NCBI GenBank assembly: GCA_910592205.1 | Contig: CAJVPJ010001303.1 | Coordinates: forward strand, 1-10,673 | DNA length: 10,673 bases | From: Paraglomus occultum | Lineage: Eukaryota; Glomeromycota; Glomeromycetes; Paraglomerales; Paraglomeraceae | Reading direction: 5' to 3' | Part shown: positions 1 to 7,548 of the stretch, one piece after another | Layout: each line of letters opens with the position of its first letter | How positions within the stretch are numbered: the stretch's first letter is position 1 | The notes under the pieces: generated by a model | Database searches by the model: none | What the model saw: only the letters and a program-made list of their open reading frames with translations | Told to the model about the DNA's origin: nothing | Position numbers and translations under genes: made by a program

Positions 1-234
1 CATATCTTCAAAGGTTATGGTTGTCTTTTGAACCGCTTCGGTCGTCTCCATATTTCCAGTTAAGTTATTCTCAAGCATTGTGCTTCTCGTACATAAAACC
101 AACGAGTGAGCGAGGAATATTTTGCTATTTGGCTCCTTTCCAACGTGGATTGAAACATCCGTATATCTGCCACTTTCATATAGCTTCTCATAATCCGCCG
201 AAAGAATGGAGGGTAAATTAATAATGTTATTCAT
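1..234 (-). CDS. BTB/POZ domain protein, copy A, 5' exon only (partial, runs off left edge)
   Basis: This is the first 78 codons of a third paralogue of the two complete genes to the right. The frame opens at the ATG at 234-232 and stays open to the window edge, so the stop and most of the protein lie outside. The residues correspond to positions 1-78 of copy C: a conserved start MNNII, the BTB strand motif YTDVSIHVG, the FLAHSLVL helix and the ITFEDM segment. BTB domains mediate dimerisation and, in many families, CUL3 binding. By homology a BACK and a TLDc domain should follow beyond the edge after one short intron. Like copy C, and unlike B, it keeps the seven-residue EAVQKTT-type stretch before ITFEDM. 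Purine at -3 of the ATG and the conserved upstream blocks support this start. Whether the rest of the gene is intact cannot be seen. Confidence 0.85.
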   Translation of the reverse strand, partial: MNNIINLPSILSADYEKLYESGRYTDVSIHVGKEPNSKIFLAHSLVLCTRSTMLENNLTGNMETTEAVQKTTITFEDM

Positions 235-330
235 TTCGTTACAATGGTTGGTTTTAAAGTGCTTACGGTGGCAATAAGACTTTGTTATCGACCGGCAAGC
301 CATGTAATCGTCATTGTGTAACCATAGTAG
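235..330 (-). promoter_or_regulatory. Proximal promoter of copy A (conserved blocks)
   Basis: Three short plus-strand blocks recur in the same order upstream of all three paralogues. Here they are TTTTAAAGTGC at 252-262, CAATAAGACTTT followed by TATCGA at 272-291, and a 23-bp block at 303-325 beginning TGTAATCGTCATTG and ending TGTAACCAT. Read in gene sense, the middle block in B and C gives CGATAAAAGT, a possible TATA element. In A it is altered to CGATAACAAAG. Function is inferred from conservation and position. Confidence 0.5.
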
Positions 331-770
331 ATCTGATATCGTTTATCTGTAGTTTTTGCGTTCTTTCGTATCTGCGAGCAAAGAAAAGCTTATCTTGTAT
401 AGTGAGTAGCTGGGTTGAAGATAATGTCTTTAATTTCAGCTTTTAATTATGCAGTATCTGCAGCGTTTAAACTATTAATGAAAGATATGTTGCACTGTCA
501 ACCTTTTTGATAGCAGGAGGGATCTGGTTGCTGTCCAATTGACCGGCTGGTTTTGTTAGTAACAATACCAGATAAGTTTAAAGTCAAAAATAAACATTAC
601 AAAAGCTCGAAGGACTAAATTATAAAGTATGCGGGGAAGAAATGCTAATCATTTACTAACTCAACTGTAACAATCCATTCAGTATGCCAATGAGGAATTT
701 TGCAGAAAGATTTTTTTTGTTATCACTGTTAACAATTATCAGTTTATGGGACATGATGCAACCGATTCTG
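235..770. repeat. Duplicated upstream region shared by copies A and C
   Basis: DNA upstream of copy A matches DNA upstream of copy C (9067-9515) well beyond the core promoter. Shared landmarks are the palindromic TGCAGTATCTGCA (450-462 here), a block around 627-660 (AAGTATGCGGGGAAGAAATG here, AAGTATACGGGAAAGAAATG there), and one around 731-767 (CAATTATCAGTTTATGGGAC here, CAATTATCAATTTTTGGGAC there). Similarity is patchy, with indels that shift any reading frame, so the region behaves as non-coding duplicate DNA. Copy B matches only the proximal part. Confidence 0.65.
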
Positions 771-780
771 TTGTTCAGAC

Positions 781-1834
781 ATAACTTACATGACATGCTG
801 ATTATTGTGAGAAATAATTATGTGGCTTTATTTCTTCAGCATACGAATATTGCATAGCGTATAGAATATGTTATGCAAGCATGATGAGTTGAGTAAACTG
901 GTTTTGTTGACGGAGTGAATGGCAAAATTTACTGGTGACGCACTTATCGTGCCGTGTACGTAGCTTACAAACAACTCAAAGTAATCCAGTATAATCGAGT
1001 AAAGGTACACATATTTGAACAAATTAGCGTAATCATAGATTCATGGAAAGGTAGAATCGAAAGTTTATAAGATTTAAAAAAATAAGTCAAACCTAACGAG
1101 CGTAACTATCATTGCATATAACGCGAGATGCATTCGATAAAAACGTAACGTACGTTTATCAATATTATTGTTCCTATCGTAACGAAAACAAGGAAAATCA
1201 ATTAAATAAAACGGGAAATTAATACCCTATTCTATCAAGTCTTATTCCGGTATATCAATCGGATTCGGCGCTTAAATGTTGTTAAACAAATGATTCTATA
1301 TGAATGATGCAAATACATTAATAATATGTTTATGCTATTTCTTTGTGATAATCCCAACATTTTCGACAAGCTTTAAATAATTTATCAGTAAATATTTGTA
1401 TGGATTTAATGAGCTGAACAGAACGGTTAAACAATAGTTCTCTATTACTATGTATAAATTGTATGCCGAGCAATGCATACTCGTGAGCTGGCACTTTATT
1501 ATTTTTTTAAAAAAAAACGAGGTATTTGTGCGTAAAGATTTTGACATTGTTAATTGGTGGAAGTGTGAAAAAATTATGCTGCTATAGGCGAAATTTTGTC
1601 ATCATTTGTTGGATAAATGTTTACGTAAAATTATTAGCAAAGCAGGTACTGTCCTTCGCCAAACCGCATTATGTAATACATTATAGTACACCAAGCACCA
1701 CACCATAGTTATTCTAATATCTTTTGTCAGATTATGAACGGAGCGTATACGTACACTTAGAGCTACATAGACTATGCTTTTTAAGGTATTAACGCAATAT
1801 CAATTATATCAAATATACTATATTTTATTTAGAA
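781..1834. other. Gene-poor AT-rich spacer
   Basis: I see no convincing gene here. Open frames are short (60-70 codons), rich in F, I, Y, L and N, and lack recognisable motifs. Local features are an AT-only tract near 1502-1517 and a perfect 10-bp palindrome AACGTACGTT at 1147-1156. Confidence 0.5.
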
Positions 1835-2224
1835 CTAATGCTTTATGTTTATTTTGATTCTAACACAAACGCATAAGAATGACGAAAGCCGTGCCCTTAG
1901 CCGCTAGAGTAGCATGAAGATAAAAAGCCGAAAGAGAATGCAAAAAGCAAATCGAAGAAAGCAGACATTTTATCGGGCTAAACTTACTTTCGAACCGAAT
2001 GAGGACCGTTTTGTGGCTTCCCAATAACTTATTTTTACGGATGGGCAAATTGCTAATGTAAAGCCAATAATCAAACCACAAAGTGCAAACTTTTTATTTA
2101 GTTTTCCGATAAGCGCGTTTGTTATAGACGGTAAAGTAGTAACTAAACCTCTAGTAGAAGTACAGTACGGTTTTGCCAGACGACAAGCTAAGGAGATCAG
2201 TATTGTTAACATTGTAAGACTCAT
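1835..2224 (-). CDS. Possible small two-exon gene, predicted membrane or secreted protein, unknown family
   Basis: A weak candidate. From the ATG at 2224-2222 a 79-codon open frame reaches AAA followed by GTAAGT (1987-1982), a near-perfect donor. An acceptor CTCTAG ends at 1904, giving an 84-nt intron, close to the 79 and 87 nt introns of the neighbouring genes. The phase-0 join continues 22 codons to a TAG at 1835-1837, for a 101-residue product. Residues 1-14 (MSLTMLTILISLAC) could be a signal peptide or membrane anchor. A second hydrophobic stretch, KKFALCGLIIGFTLAI, lies at about 44-59, followed by a basic tail. I recognise no family. If the intron is not real, the unspliced frame still gives 84 residues. 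It could equally be a chance frame; codon use is not distinctive enough to decide. Confidence 0.25.
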
Positions 2225-2230
2225 TATTCT

Positions 2231-2253
2231 ATTACTATTGTTCTAATAGTAAT
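2231..2253. repeat. 8-bp inverted repeat with 7-nt spacer
   Basis: ATTACTAT at 2231-2238 and ATAGTAAT at 2246-2253 are exact reverse complements. The pair sits 7-29 bp upstream of the possible small minus-strand gene. A repeat of this size can arise by chance in AT-rich DNA of this length. Confidence 0.3.
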
Positions 2254-2341
2254 TTATTTCCCGCAATGTTATATTCTTACAAAGTTTTGAGCGCATCAAA
2301 TATTAGACTGAATGTAGTTTATTTTATGTTGGAAATCTATA

Positions 2342-2363
2342 TTAGTCAAAACTTTTTGACTAA
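2342..2363. repeat. 22-bp palindrome (possible dimeric transcription-factor site)
   Basis: TTAGTCAAAA at 2342-2351 is followed after two bases by its exact reverse complement TTTTGACTAA at 2354-2363. Each arm contains TTAGTCA/TGACTAA, which resembles fungal bZIP (AP-1/Yap type) half-sites. It lies 8-9 bp upstream of a TATA box, where an activator or repressor site would be expected. A regulatory role is inferred. Confidence 0.4.
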
Positions 2364-2370
2364 CAAAATT

Positions 2371-2381
2371 CTATATATAAG
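2371..2381 (+). promoter_or_regulatory. TATA box of an orphan plus-strand promoter
   Basis: CTATATATAAG is the best TATA match in the window. A start site would be expected about 30 bp downstream, near 2400-2415. No long ATG-initiated frame follows: the first ATGs give frames of one and 18 codons. A 64-codon frame from 2458 needs a TTG start. The transcript, if any, may be non-coding or start a spliced gene I cannot resolve. Confidence 0.4.
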
Positions 2382-2415
2382 CGCAGCTTTCTGACAAGCA
2401 TTTGTGCAGTCCAAA

Positions 2416-2453
2416 GCATAAGCATAGGCATAAGGCAAGGCATAAGGTATAAC
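2416..2453 (+). repeat. Short degenerate tandem repeat, GCATAAG-type unit
   Basis: About six imperfect copies of a 5-7 base unit follow one another: GCATAA, GCATAG, GCATAAG, GCAAG, GCATAAG, GTATAAC. They begin just after the expected start site of the TATA promoter at 2371-2381, so they would lie at the 5' end of its transcript. Confidence 0.6.
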
Positions 2454-3469
2454 GTATTTGTATTACGCGAGTAAATGTAATGAGTTGCGGAAGCACAAAC
2501 AAACAAAACGCAGGTTTAAGCTTCCAAATACGGTGACTCTTTCCAGCAAATCACAGTTTCAGAAATTTAAATCTACAATAATTGTCTTTTCGAAAAAAAT
2601 ATATCGACCTACGGAATGCAAACTTGGTATTAATATTGTTGATAATCTTTGACTTATCTTCACAAACACAATATTCTACATAAAAATCTGGTGATTATAT
2701 GCGTAAATTATTATGCAGTACTTGAATGTTAATCAATAACGTTTTTATTGTTAGTCTTCTATCATAATATAATAATTTATGCCGGCATGGCGATACTAAT
2801 AGACTTTAGTTTGCCTGACTTGACTAAAAAATATTTAAATAATAAAGAAGGTCTTGCATACAGTATATTGACTCCAGACGCATATATGCCAACGTGATAA
2901 AGTTAGACATATTTAACGTTGGGGCTATTTTATGGCAAAAACATTTATCAAACTGACGCATTAAAACGGCTTTACATATTTGCAAGAGAAGGTATGCAGC
3001 TATATAAATTAATTAATTGCATATTGTATATGCATAGCAGGACTCTGTCGACCGATCTCAATTTCGTGTCCCAGAGAAAAGTCTGTCTCGCGTGAATGTA
3101 CAAAGCACGAATCAGGTTTCACCGTCAATTCGGTAGGTTAAAGTTACTATATAACGTAAAGTTAAGGTATTAAATAACGCAGCTTGTGAATGATTGTACT
3201 AATACGGATAACAAGCGAATCGTGAAAGTTGAAACTCATTTAGTCACATTGTTGGAAAAAGCAAATGGCTATGTTATTCAACATGAACGGAAAGCAAATG
3301 TAAATTTACATTGGACACTAACTGTTTATTATTAGCTTCAAATGGTTACAAAACGTCCTTGCATAAACTTCCGCAAACATAAATTTCTCTGTTAGAGCAA
3401 AGTTTTACTCGCTTACGTTATTGTTTCCCCAGAGAGTTGCCAATTACAGTTCAATGTGGGAGGTAAATT
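2454..3469. other. Gene-poor AT-rich spacer
   Basis: No gene could be supported on either strand. Frames are short and low in complexity, and no tRNA, rRNA or transposon ends were recognised. Confidence 0.45.
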
Positions 3470-3724
3470 ATGTGGTGTCTGAAATCGTGTTACAATAAAA
3501 GATGTAACACGCCCTTACCTACTTCGCGTACATCGTCTTTCGTAATGTGTTACCATATCGCCTTTAGAAGGTTTGTGCGGGATGGTTTGCATGCCATCAA
3601 TACCAGTGACTGTATAATTGGCTGGTTAGCGGTGGCGGCGACTTTCGTTGCCGGGAATGACCGTTTTAATATGGACGGAAGTAAAGTTGAAAGTTTTACG
3701 TCAATAATTTGCTCACTGATCTAA
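3470..3724 (+). other. 84-codon open frame in a GC-richer island, unassigned
   Basis: An ATG-initiated frame of 84 codons sits in a stretch (about 3580-3665) visibly richer in G and C than its surroundings. The predicted product is cysteine-containing (7 Cys) with one hydrophobic patch, IIGWLAVAATFVAG, at about residues 49-62. No family is recognised. The minus strand is also open for about 55 codons across part of the island, so the coding strand is not evident. Two stem-loops lie inside: CGTGTTACA/TGTAACACG at 3486-3511 and a G·U-containing CGGCGAC/GTTGCCG at 3636-3653. It may be an old gene or transposon remnant. Confidence 0.15.
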
Positions 3725-3987
3725 TCCTTATCCTGCGATTATTCTCATGACATTAATTGTTTCTACTGCAAGTGCTCAATGTTACAATACTACAACTGGT
3801 GGGTTACTAATACTAAGTGAATCCTACAGTAAAGAATAATGATCAACTCAAACACGTCATTACAGATGCTAAATTCCTAATGCTGATAACCAATTGATTC
3901 TGTATGACAGTATTCTTATTATTATTCTTCTGTGAACATTAATAATAACAAACCAACAAGACTGTAGGTGTGCATAAATGTGCACTC

Positions 3988-4117
3988 CTAATCCTGGCAT
4001 GCATTACTTATAAACAGTTTAAACAAATAAACATATCAAGGTTATACACAACATTAAGATTATGGCTGTCACAAATACTAATTTCCTTTAATTATGAGTT
4101 GATAGATTATGAACAAT
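3988..4117 (-). repeat. 3' flank of copy B, shared with copy C
   Basis: The region just past the copy B stop aligns with the region past the copy C stop (7406-7548). Both contain TAATCCTGGCAT (3989-4000 here, 7408-7419 there), a CAGTTTAA tract, and a stop-proximal block with ATGAACAATTCA. The duplication therefore included the 3' untranslated or flanking region. No clear AATAAA poly(A) signal is present on the minus strand. Confidence 0.55.
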
Positions 4118-5615
4118 TCAAAATTTTCGAACTAAAAACACTTCCCAATCAACCCAATCAAATGGGTCTGGTGAATGTCTAAGTGGAGTTTGATATGAAC
4201 CCTTTCCAGCAGTCCAGCCCTTTCCAATACGACTCTTATTATTATTACCAAAAGATAAATCACCACAATTCCCAAAATAAGGAAAATAGGTGGCATCATC
4301 ATAAATACCATATTCATCTTTACCAGCAAAAAAACTTACTATGTTCTCATCACTGCATTCACTTAATAAAAATATAAAGCTTTCTTTAGTGCAAAACCAA
4401 CCCTTATGGGTACCCCATGCAAATGGATTATATCCACCAAGTATTTCTTCAGTGCCCAACACTTTCCCAACAGTAATTGTGGGTCCTCTGTTATTACACA
4501 TTTCTCTAAATTTTGCAAGTGTATCACCATCTTTACTTCGTCTATAAAGTAGAGTAAATTTATAAGCATCATGTTTCATAATCTTTTGATTTTCTTGGGA
4601 TAACCTTTTTGATTCCACAATCTTTGATGAGACCCATTTTGCTTGCTTTTTAGTAATAACAACAGAGTCAATATCAGGACATTGTCCTGTTCTTGGTGGT
4701 AAAACGTGAGTCATTGGTGTGTAATCTTCACCCAAACGGTACATTAGAACATCTTCTCGTAGTTTTTTGGGTAATAACTTCTCACACAACATAATATTCT
4801 TAGAGGAAATGCTGAAAAATCTTATATGAGGAATGCAATCCACTATGGTCTCTTTGATTGTGCTGAGATCATTAGGTGACCAATTATCTATGTCATTCAG
4901 TTCTAATTCTAGTTCTGGCACTTGTTTGGTTGCCCATTGAATGACAGACATCAAAATATCATCTTCATTTGTCTCTAGCTCATCATTCTTGAGCAGAGTG
5001 ATCAAACGCTCCTTTGGTAAGGTAGTAAGATCATTTGATTTAAAGATAGTATCAGGATGTGATACCATAATTCGATTGCAATAACCCAAAAGTCTGTCTA
5101 AAGAGACTATGGATTTAGCAAACTCGTGAACTGTGATAATATTTTGTTGGATCCACTCTTCCTCTTTATCGATCAAATAAGTTTCGATTGCAGTGAGAAG
5201 ATCAAAGAGTCTAAACTTGCTTGCTCCATCCAAAAGACTGATCCAATCAACATTCTTGCTTGAATCGTAAGATAGTCGCCCGGTGTAAATGTACCTGTCA
5301 TGAATCGTTAAATCGGGTATGAGCATACTATACTCATACGTATAATTTCTGACAGCTTATGAATATTAATAACCTGAGTAAGAGTTCGAAAACGTCTGGG
5401 GTCATATCTTCAAACGTTATGGTCGTCTCCATATTTCCGGTTAAGTTATTCTCAATCAGTGTGCTTCTCGTACATAAAACCAACGAGTGAGCGAGGAATA
5501 TTTTGCCATTTGGTTCCTTTCCAACATGGATTGAAATATCCGTATATCTGCCACTTTCATACAGTTTCTCATAATCCGCCGACAGAATAGAGGGTAAGTC
5601 AATAATGTTATTCAT
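4118..5615 (-). CDS. BTB-BACK-TLDc domain protein, copy B (2 exons, 472 aa)
   Basis: Probable ubiquitin-ligase adaptor-like or stress-related protein; the true role of this fungal family is unknown. Exon 1 (5374-5615) and exon 2 (4118-5294) join across a 79-nt intron, rebuilding the BTB segment LLLR-YIYTG with the arginine codon split after its second base. BTB spans about residues 16-115 (YTDISIHVG at 24-32, FLAHSLVL at 40-47). A BACK-like helical region covers about 125-240 (WIQQNIITVH, FKSNDLTTLP, LLKNDEL, QWATKQ). LPPRTGQCPD links to TLDc at about 297-470, with LLYRRSKDG, GGYNP..W near 367-374, YFPYFG near 417-422, DLSFG and the end motif WEVFLV. Start: the conserved MNNII, purine at -3, shared promoter. 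Compared with copies A and C it lacks seven BTB residues (21 nt, in frame). It has three extra residues in a TLDc loop and ends RKF. No break is seen. Confidence 0.93.
4236..4247. repeat. TTA x4 trinucleotide repeat inside the copy B TLDc domain
   Basis: Four TTA units on the plus strand encode the asparagine run of the FGNNNKSR loop. The equivalent place in copy C (7655-7667) has CTA/ACT units encoding HSSS. This loop is where copies B and C differ by three residues in length. Confidence 0.7.
5295..5373 (-). other. Intron of copy B (79 nt)
   Basis: The donor reads CTCAG then GTTATT and the acceptor TGACAG then GTAC. Removing it restores the BTB sequence LLLRYIYTGRL found in copy C. Reading through gives 12 unrelated codons and a stop. 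The donor GTTATT is weaker than GTAATA in copy C. Position and phase are the same in both genes. Confidence 0.88.
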
Positions 5616-5692
5616 TTCGTTGCTATGGTTTTAAAGTGCTCACGGTTCAATAAGACTTTTATCGATGATGTAATCGTCATTGTGTAACCATG
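5616..5692 (-). promoter_or_regulatory. Proximal promoter of copy B (conserved blocks)
   Basis: The blocks are TTTTAAAGTGC at 5629-5639, CAATAAGACTTTTATCGATG at 5648-5667 (gene-sense CGATAAAAGT, a possible TATA element about 40 bp from the ATG), and the TGTAATCGTCATTG...TAACCAT block at 5669-5691. Order and near-identity with copies A and C suggest retained function. Spacing to the ATG is the shortest of the three. Clear similarity to the other two promoters fades near 5760. Confidence 0.5.
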
Positions 5693-5767
5693 GCAGATTT
5701 TGTCTGATTGTTTATTCGTCGGAGCTTTTGCCTTTTTGTTCGCTCATATAAAATTTTCTTTGCTACC

Positions 5768-5986
5768 TTATGCCGAACAATGATGTCGTGTTCGGCTAAT
5801 TTGTAGTGGTGGCGTTTCCTGACACGTACTGTGTAGATTTACAACAAAAATCAATCTGTTGTGATGATGGGTTTGTGCAACAAAGTACGAACCGGTGATT
5901 GCTTTCGGGGTTTCAGCAGAGACATGACATTTGAATGCATTGTATGATGTTGCAAAGATAATGTCGATTTGTTGAACTTCCAGCAC
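5768..5986 (-). other. 72-codon open frame in a GC-richer patch, unassigned
   Basis: A frame open for 72 codons (non-ATG GTG at its 5' end) with a mixed, protein-like composition (TSYNAFKCHVSAETPKAITG near its start) lies about 150-370 bp upstream of copy B, where the similarity to the other copies' promoters ends. It lacks an ATG near its start, so it could be an exon or a relic, not a complete gene. I recognise no family. A hairpin GCCGAAC/GTTCGGC (5772-5796) overlaps its end. Confidence 0.15.
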
Positions 5987-5989
5987 TTA

Positions 5990-7405
5990 CAGTTATTGTT
6001 CCATTATTTATTATTGAGGTTACGATGTGTACGAGCGTAGTTTTTTTTTTAATATTTAGTCTTGTATTAGTGATGTTGGTTTGGTCGGTATGTCGGATTT
6101 TTATATATTTATGGTTATATGCTCAAAGTGTTGATTAATGTATGTTATAGTATGTGAGTGCGATTCAAAGAAGCGTTTTATGTAGAAAAGTTTTTTGTAA
6201 TGTATTAGTCGGGTTTGGCTTTATTGTTGTAATTTCGGAGTGAGAACGACTTATAATTTCCGTTTTACATGTGAAATTTGAAGGAATAGTTTCATTGATT
6301 TGCAAAGAAAGCAATTTGGAAATTAGTGAAAGGGACAATAATAAAAGAAAACAAATCAGAATTAATTTTAGGTTTTTTACGTCATAAAGTCGTAACGTAT
6401 TAGTATTAGTATAGCAAACATGACGTATAGTTTATTTATTTTTCCTGTATATGACGCTTAAGTATACAGGTATAATGTGGTCGAGATTTAAATCATGGAA
6501 AATGTTTGTGGACGTATTTTATAAACGAATGGTTCAGATATTTTCATGGTACAGTTCATATTGCAAACAAGGCTAGTTTGTTAATGGTGTGTGTTTATTA
6601 ATTAAATCTACATTTAGGTAAATAAGTTTTTTAAAGCATGAGATGAATAAGAGAAATGGTAATAGGGTAATGGTTAATATGTCAATTATTATTATTATGG
6701 AAAAGATGAAATGGTATTGAAACAATTGGTAAGAGGATAATTTCTCGATTTTTGTTCTAAGCATTCATATTCTTGGAGGACCGTGGTATCGATGGAAAAG
6801 GCGCTTTTGTTTAAGCAAGAAATTTGACAGTGTTCCACGGGCGGTGCACAGCCCAGCGCAGATCTTTTCTTCGTCTGCAAAATGGCTCTGAAATTATGTG
6901 AGTGTAAGGAGAACGTCTTCAATACATTCTGGTATTGAGGTAAGCCTACGACTTAGCAGTCTAGCAGGATAAGACTTGCAATTTTGTTGAATTATTTGGA
7001 AGTAAGCGATATTTCAGCAAAAGACAATTTGAAAGGGTATCTAATGGTTTTATCTCTAACTACTATTGTGTCGAATGAGGATATAGCAAGCGCGAGCAGT
7101 AAAAACGTAGAATACACGGAAATTGTGCAAAGCCGTCGTTAGTAAGATGACTCACAATTCTACAGTATCGTTTGCAACGATATGCGTAGGCCGTGAATTA
7201 AAGACAGTTTTGTTTACATTGAGAGAAAAGACATCGATAGCGTAAGACGTTCTGACATTTATTATTATTATGACTCTTATTTTGGAAAAGGGAAATGATA
7301 ATGTAACAATCGATTTGTAGTCGACGTGGATTGGTGACACTAATAATAATAATGCTGACTCTTTAGTAAACGTTAATAAAATAATATTAATAAAACAACA
7401 AAACA
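5990..7405. other. Gene-poor AT-rich spacer between copies B and C
   Basis: No gene is supported. The stretch has ATT/TAA microsatellites (near 6686-6697, 7259-7270, 7341-7352), a poly-T run near 6041-6050, an inverted repeat CCTGTATA/TATACAGG at 6444-6470, and a GC-richer patch at about 6775-6870 in which both strands have short frames without recognisable motifs. Confidence 0.45.
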
Positions 7406-7548
7406 CTTAATCCTGGCATTGCACTGCACTATTGCAGTTATTGTAAAATTTTATCTTATAAAATTTTAAGCAGTTTAAGCGCAAATGTCATCAAATAGTA
7501 ACTGTCTTCAATTATAAAATTGATGAATATGAACAATTCAGAATTAAA
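7406..7548 (-). repeat. 3' flank of copy C, shared with copy B
   Basis: This is the counterpart of 3988-4117. TAATCCTGGCAT lies at 7408-7419, 130 bp past the stop, against 118 bp in copy B. The stop-proximal ATGAACAATTCA block is also shared. Left of it the two spacers diverge, which marks the downstream edge of the duplicated unit. Confidence 0.55.

Noticed and set aside
4132-4572. Several 60-70 codon frames on both strands inside exon 2 of copy B (and matching ones in copy C)
   Set aside because: They overlap the long BTB-BACK-TLDc frame and are explained by it.
6444-6470. Inverted repeats such as CCTGTATA/TATACAGG here and GCCGAAC/GTTCGGC at 5772-5796
   Set aside because: Perfect 7-9 bp arms with short loops are expected a few times by chance in about 10 kb of AT-rich DNA, and no other signal accompanies them.
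6695-6922. 75-codon minus-strand frame in a GC-richer patch
   Set aside because: No recognisable motif; the plus strand is equally open there, and the patch is short. Left as an unassigned spacer feature.
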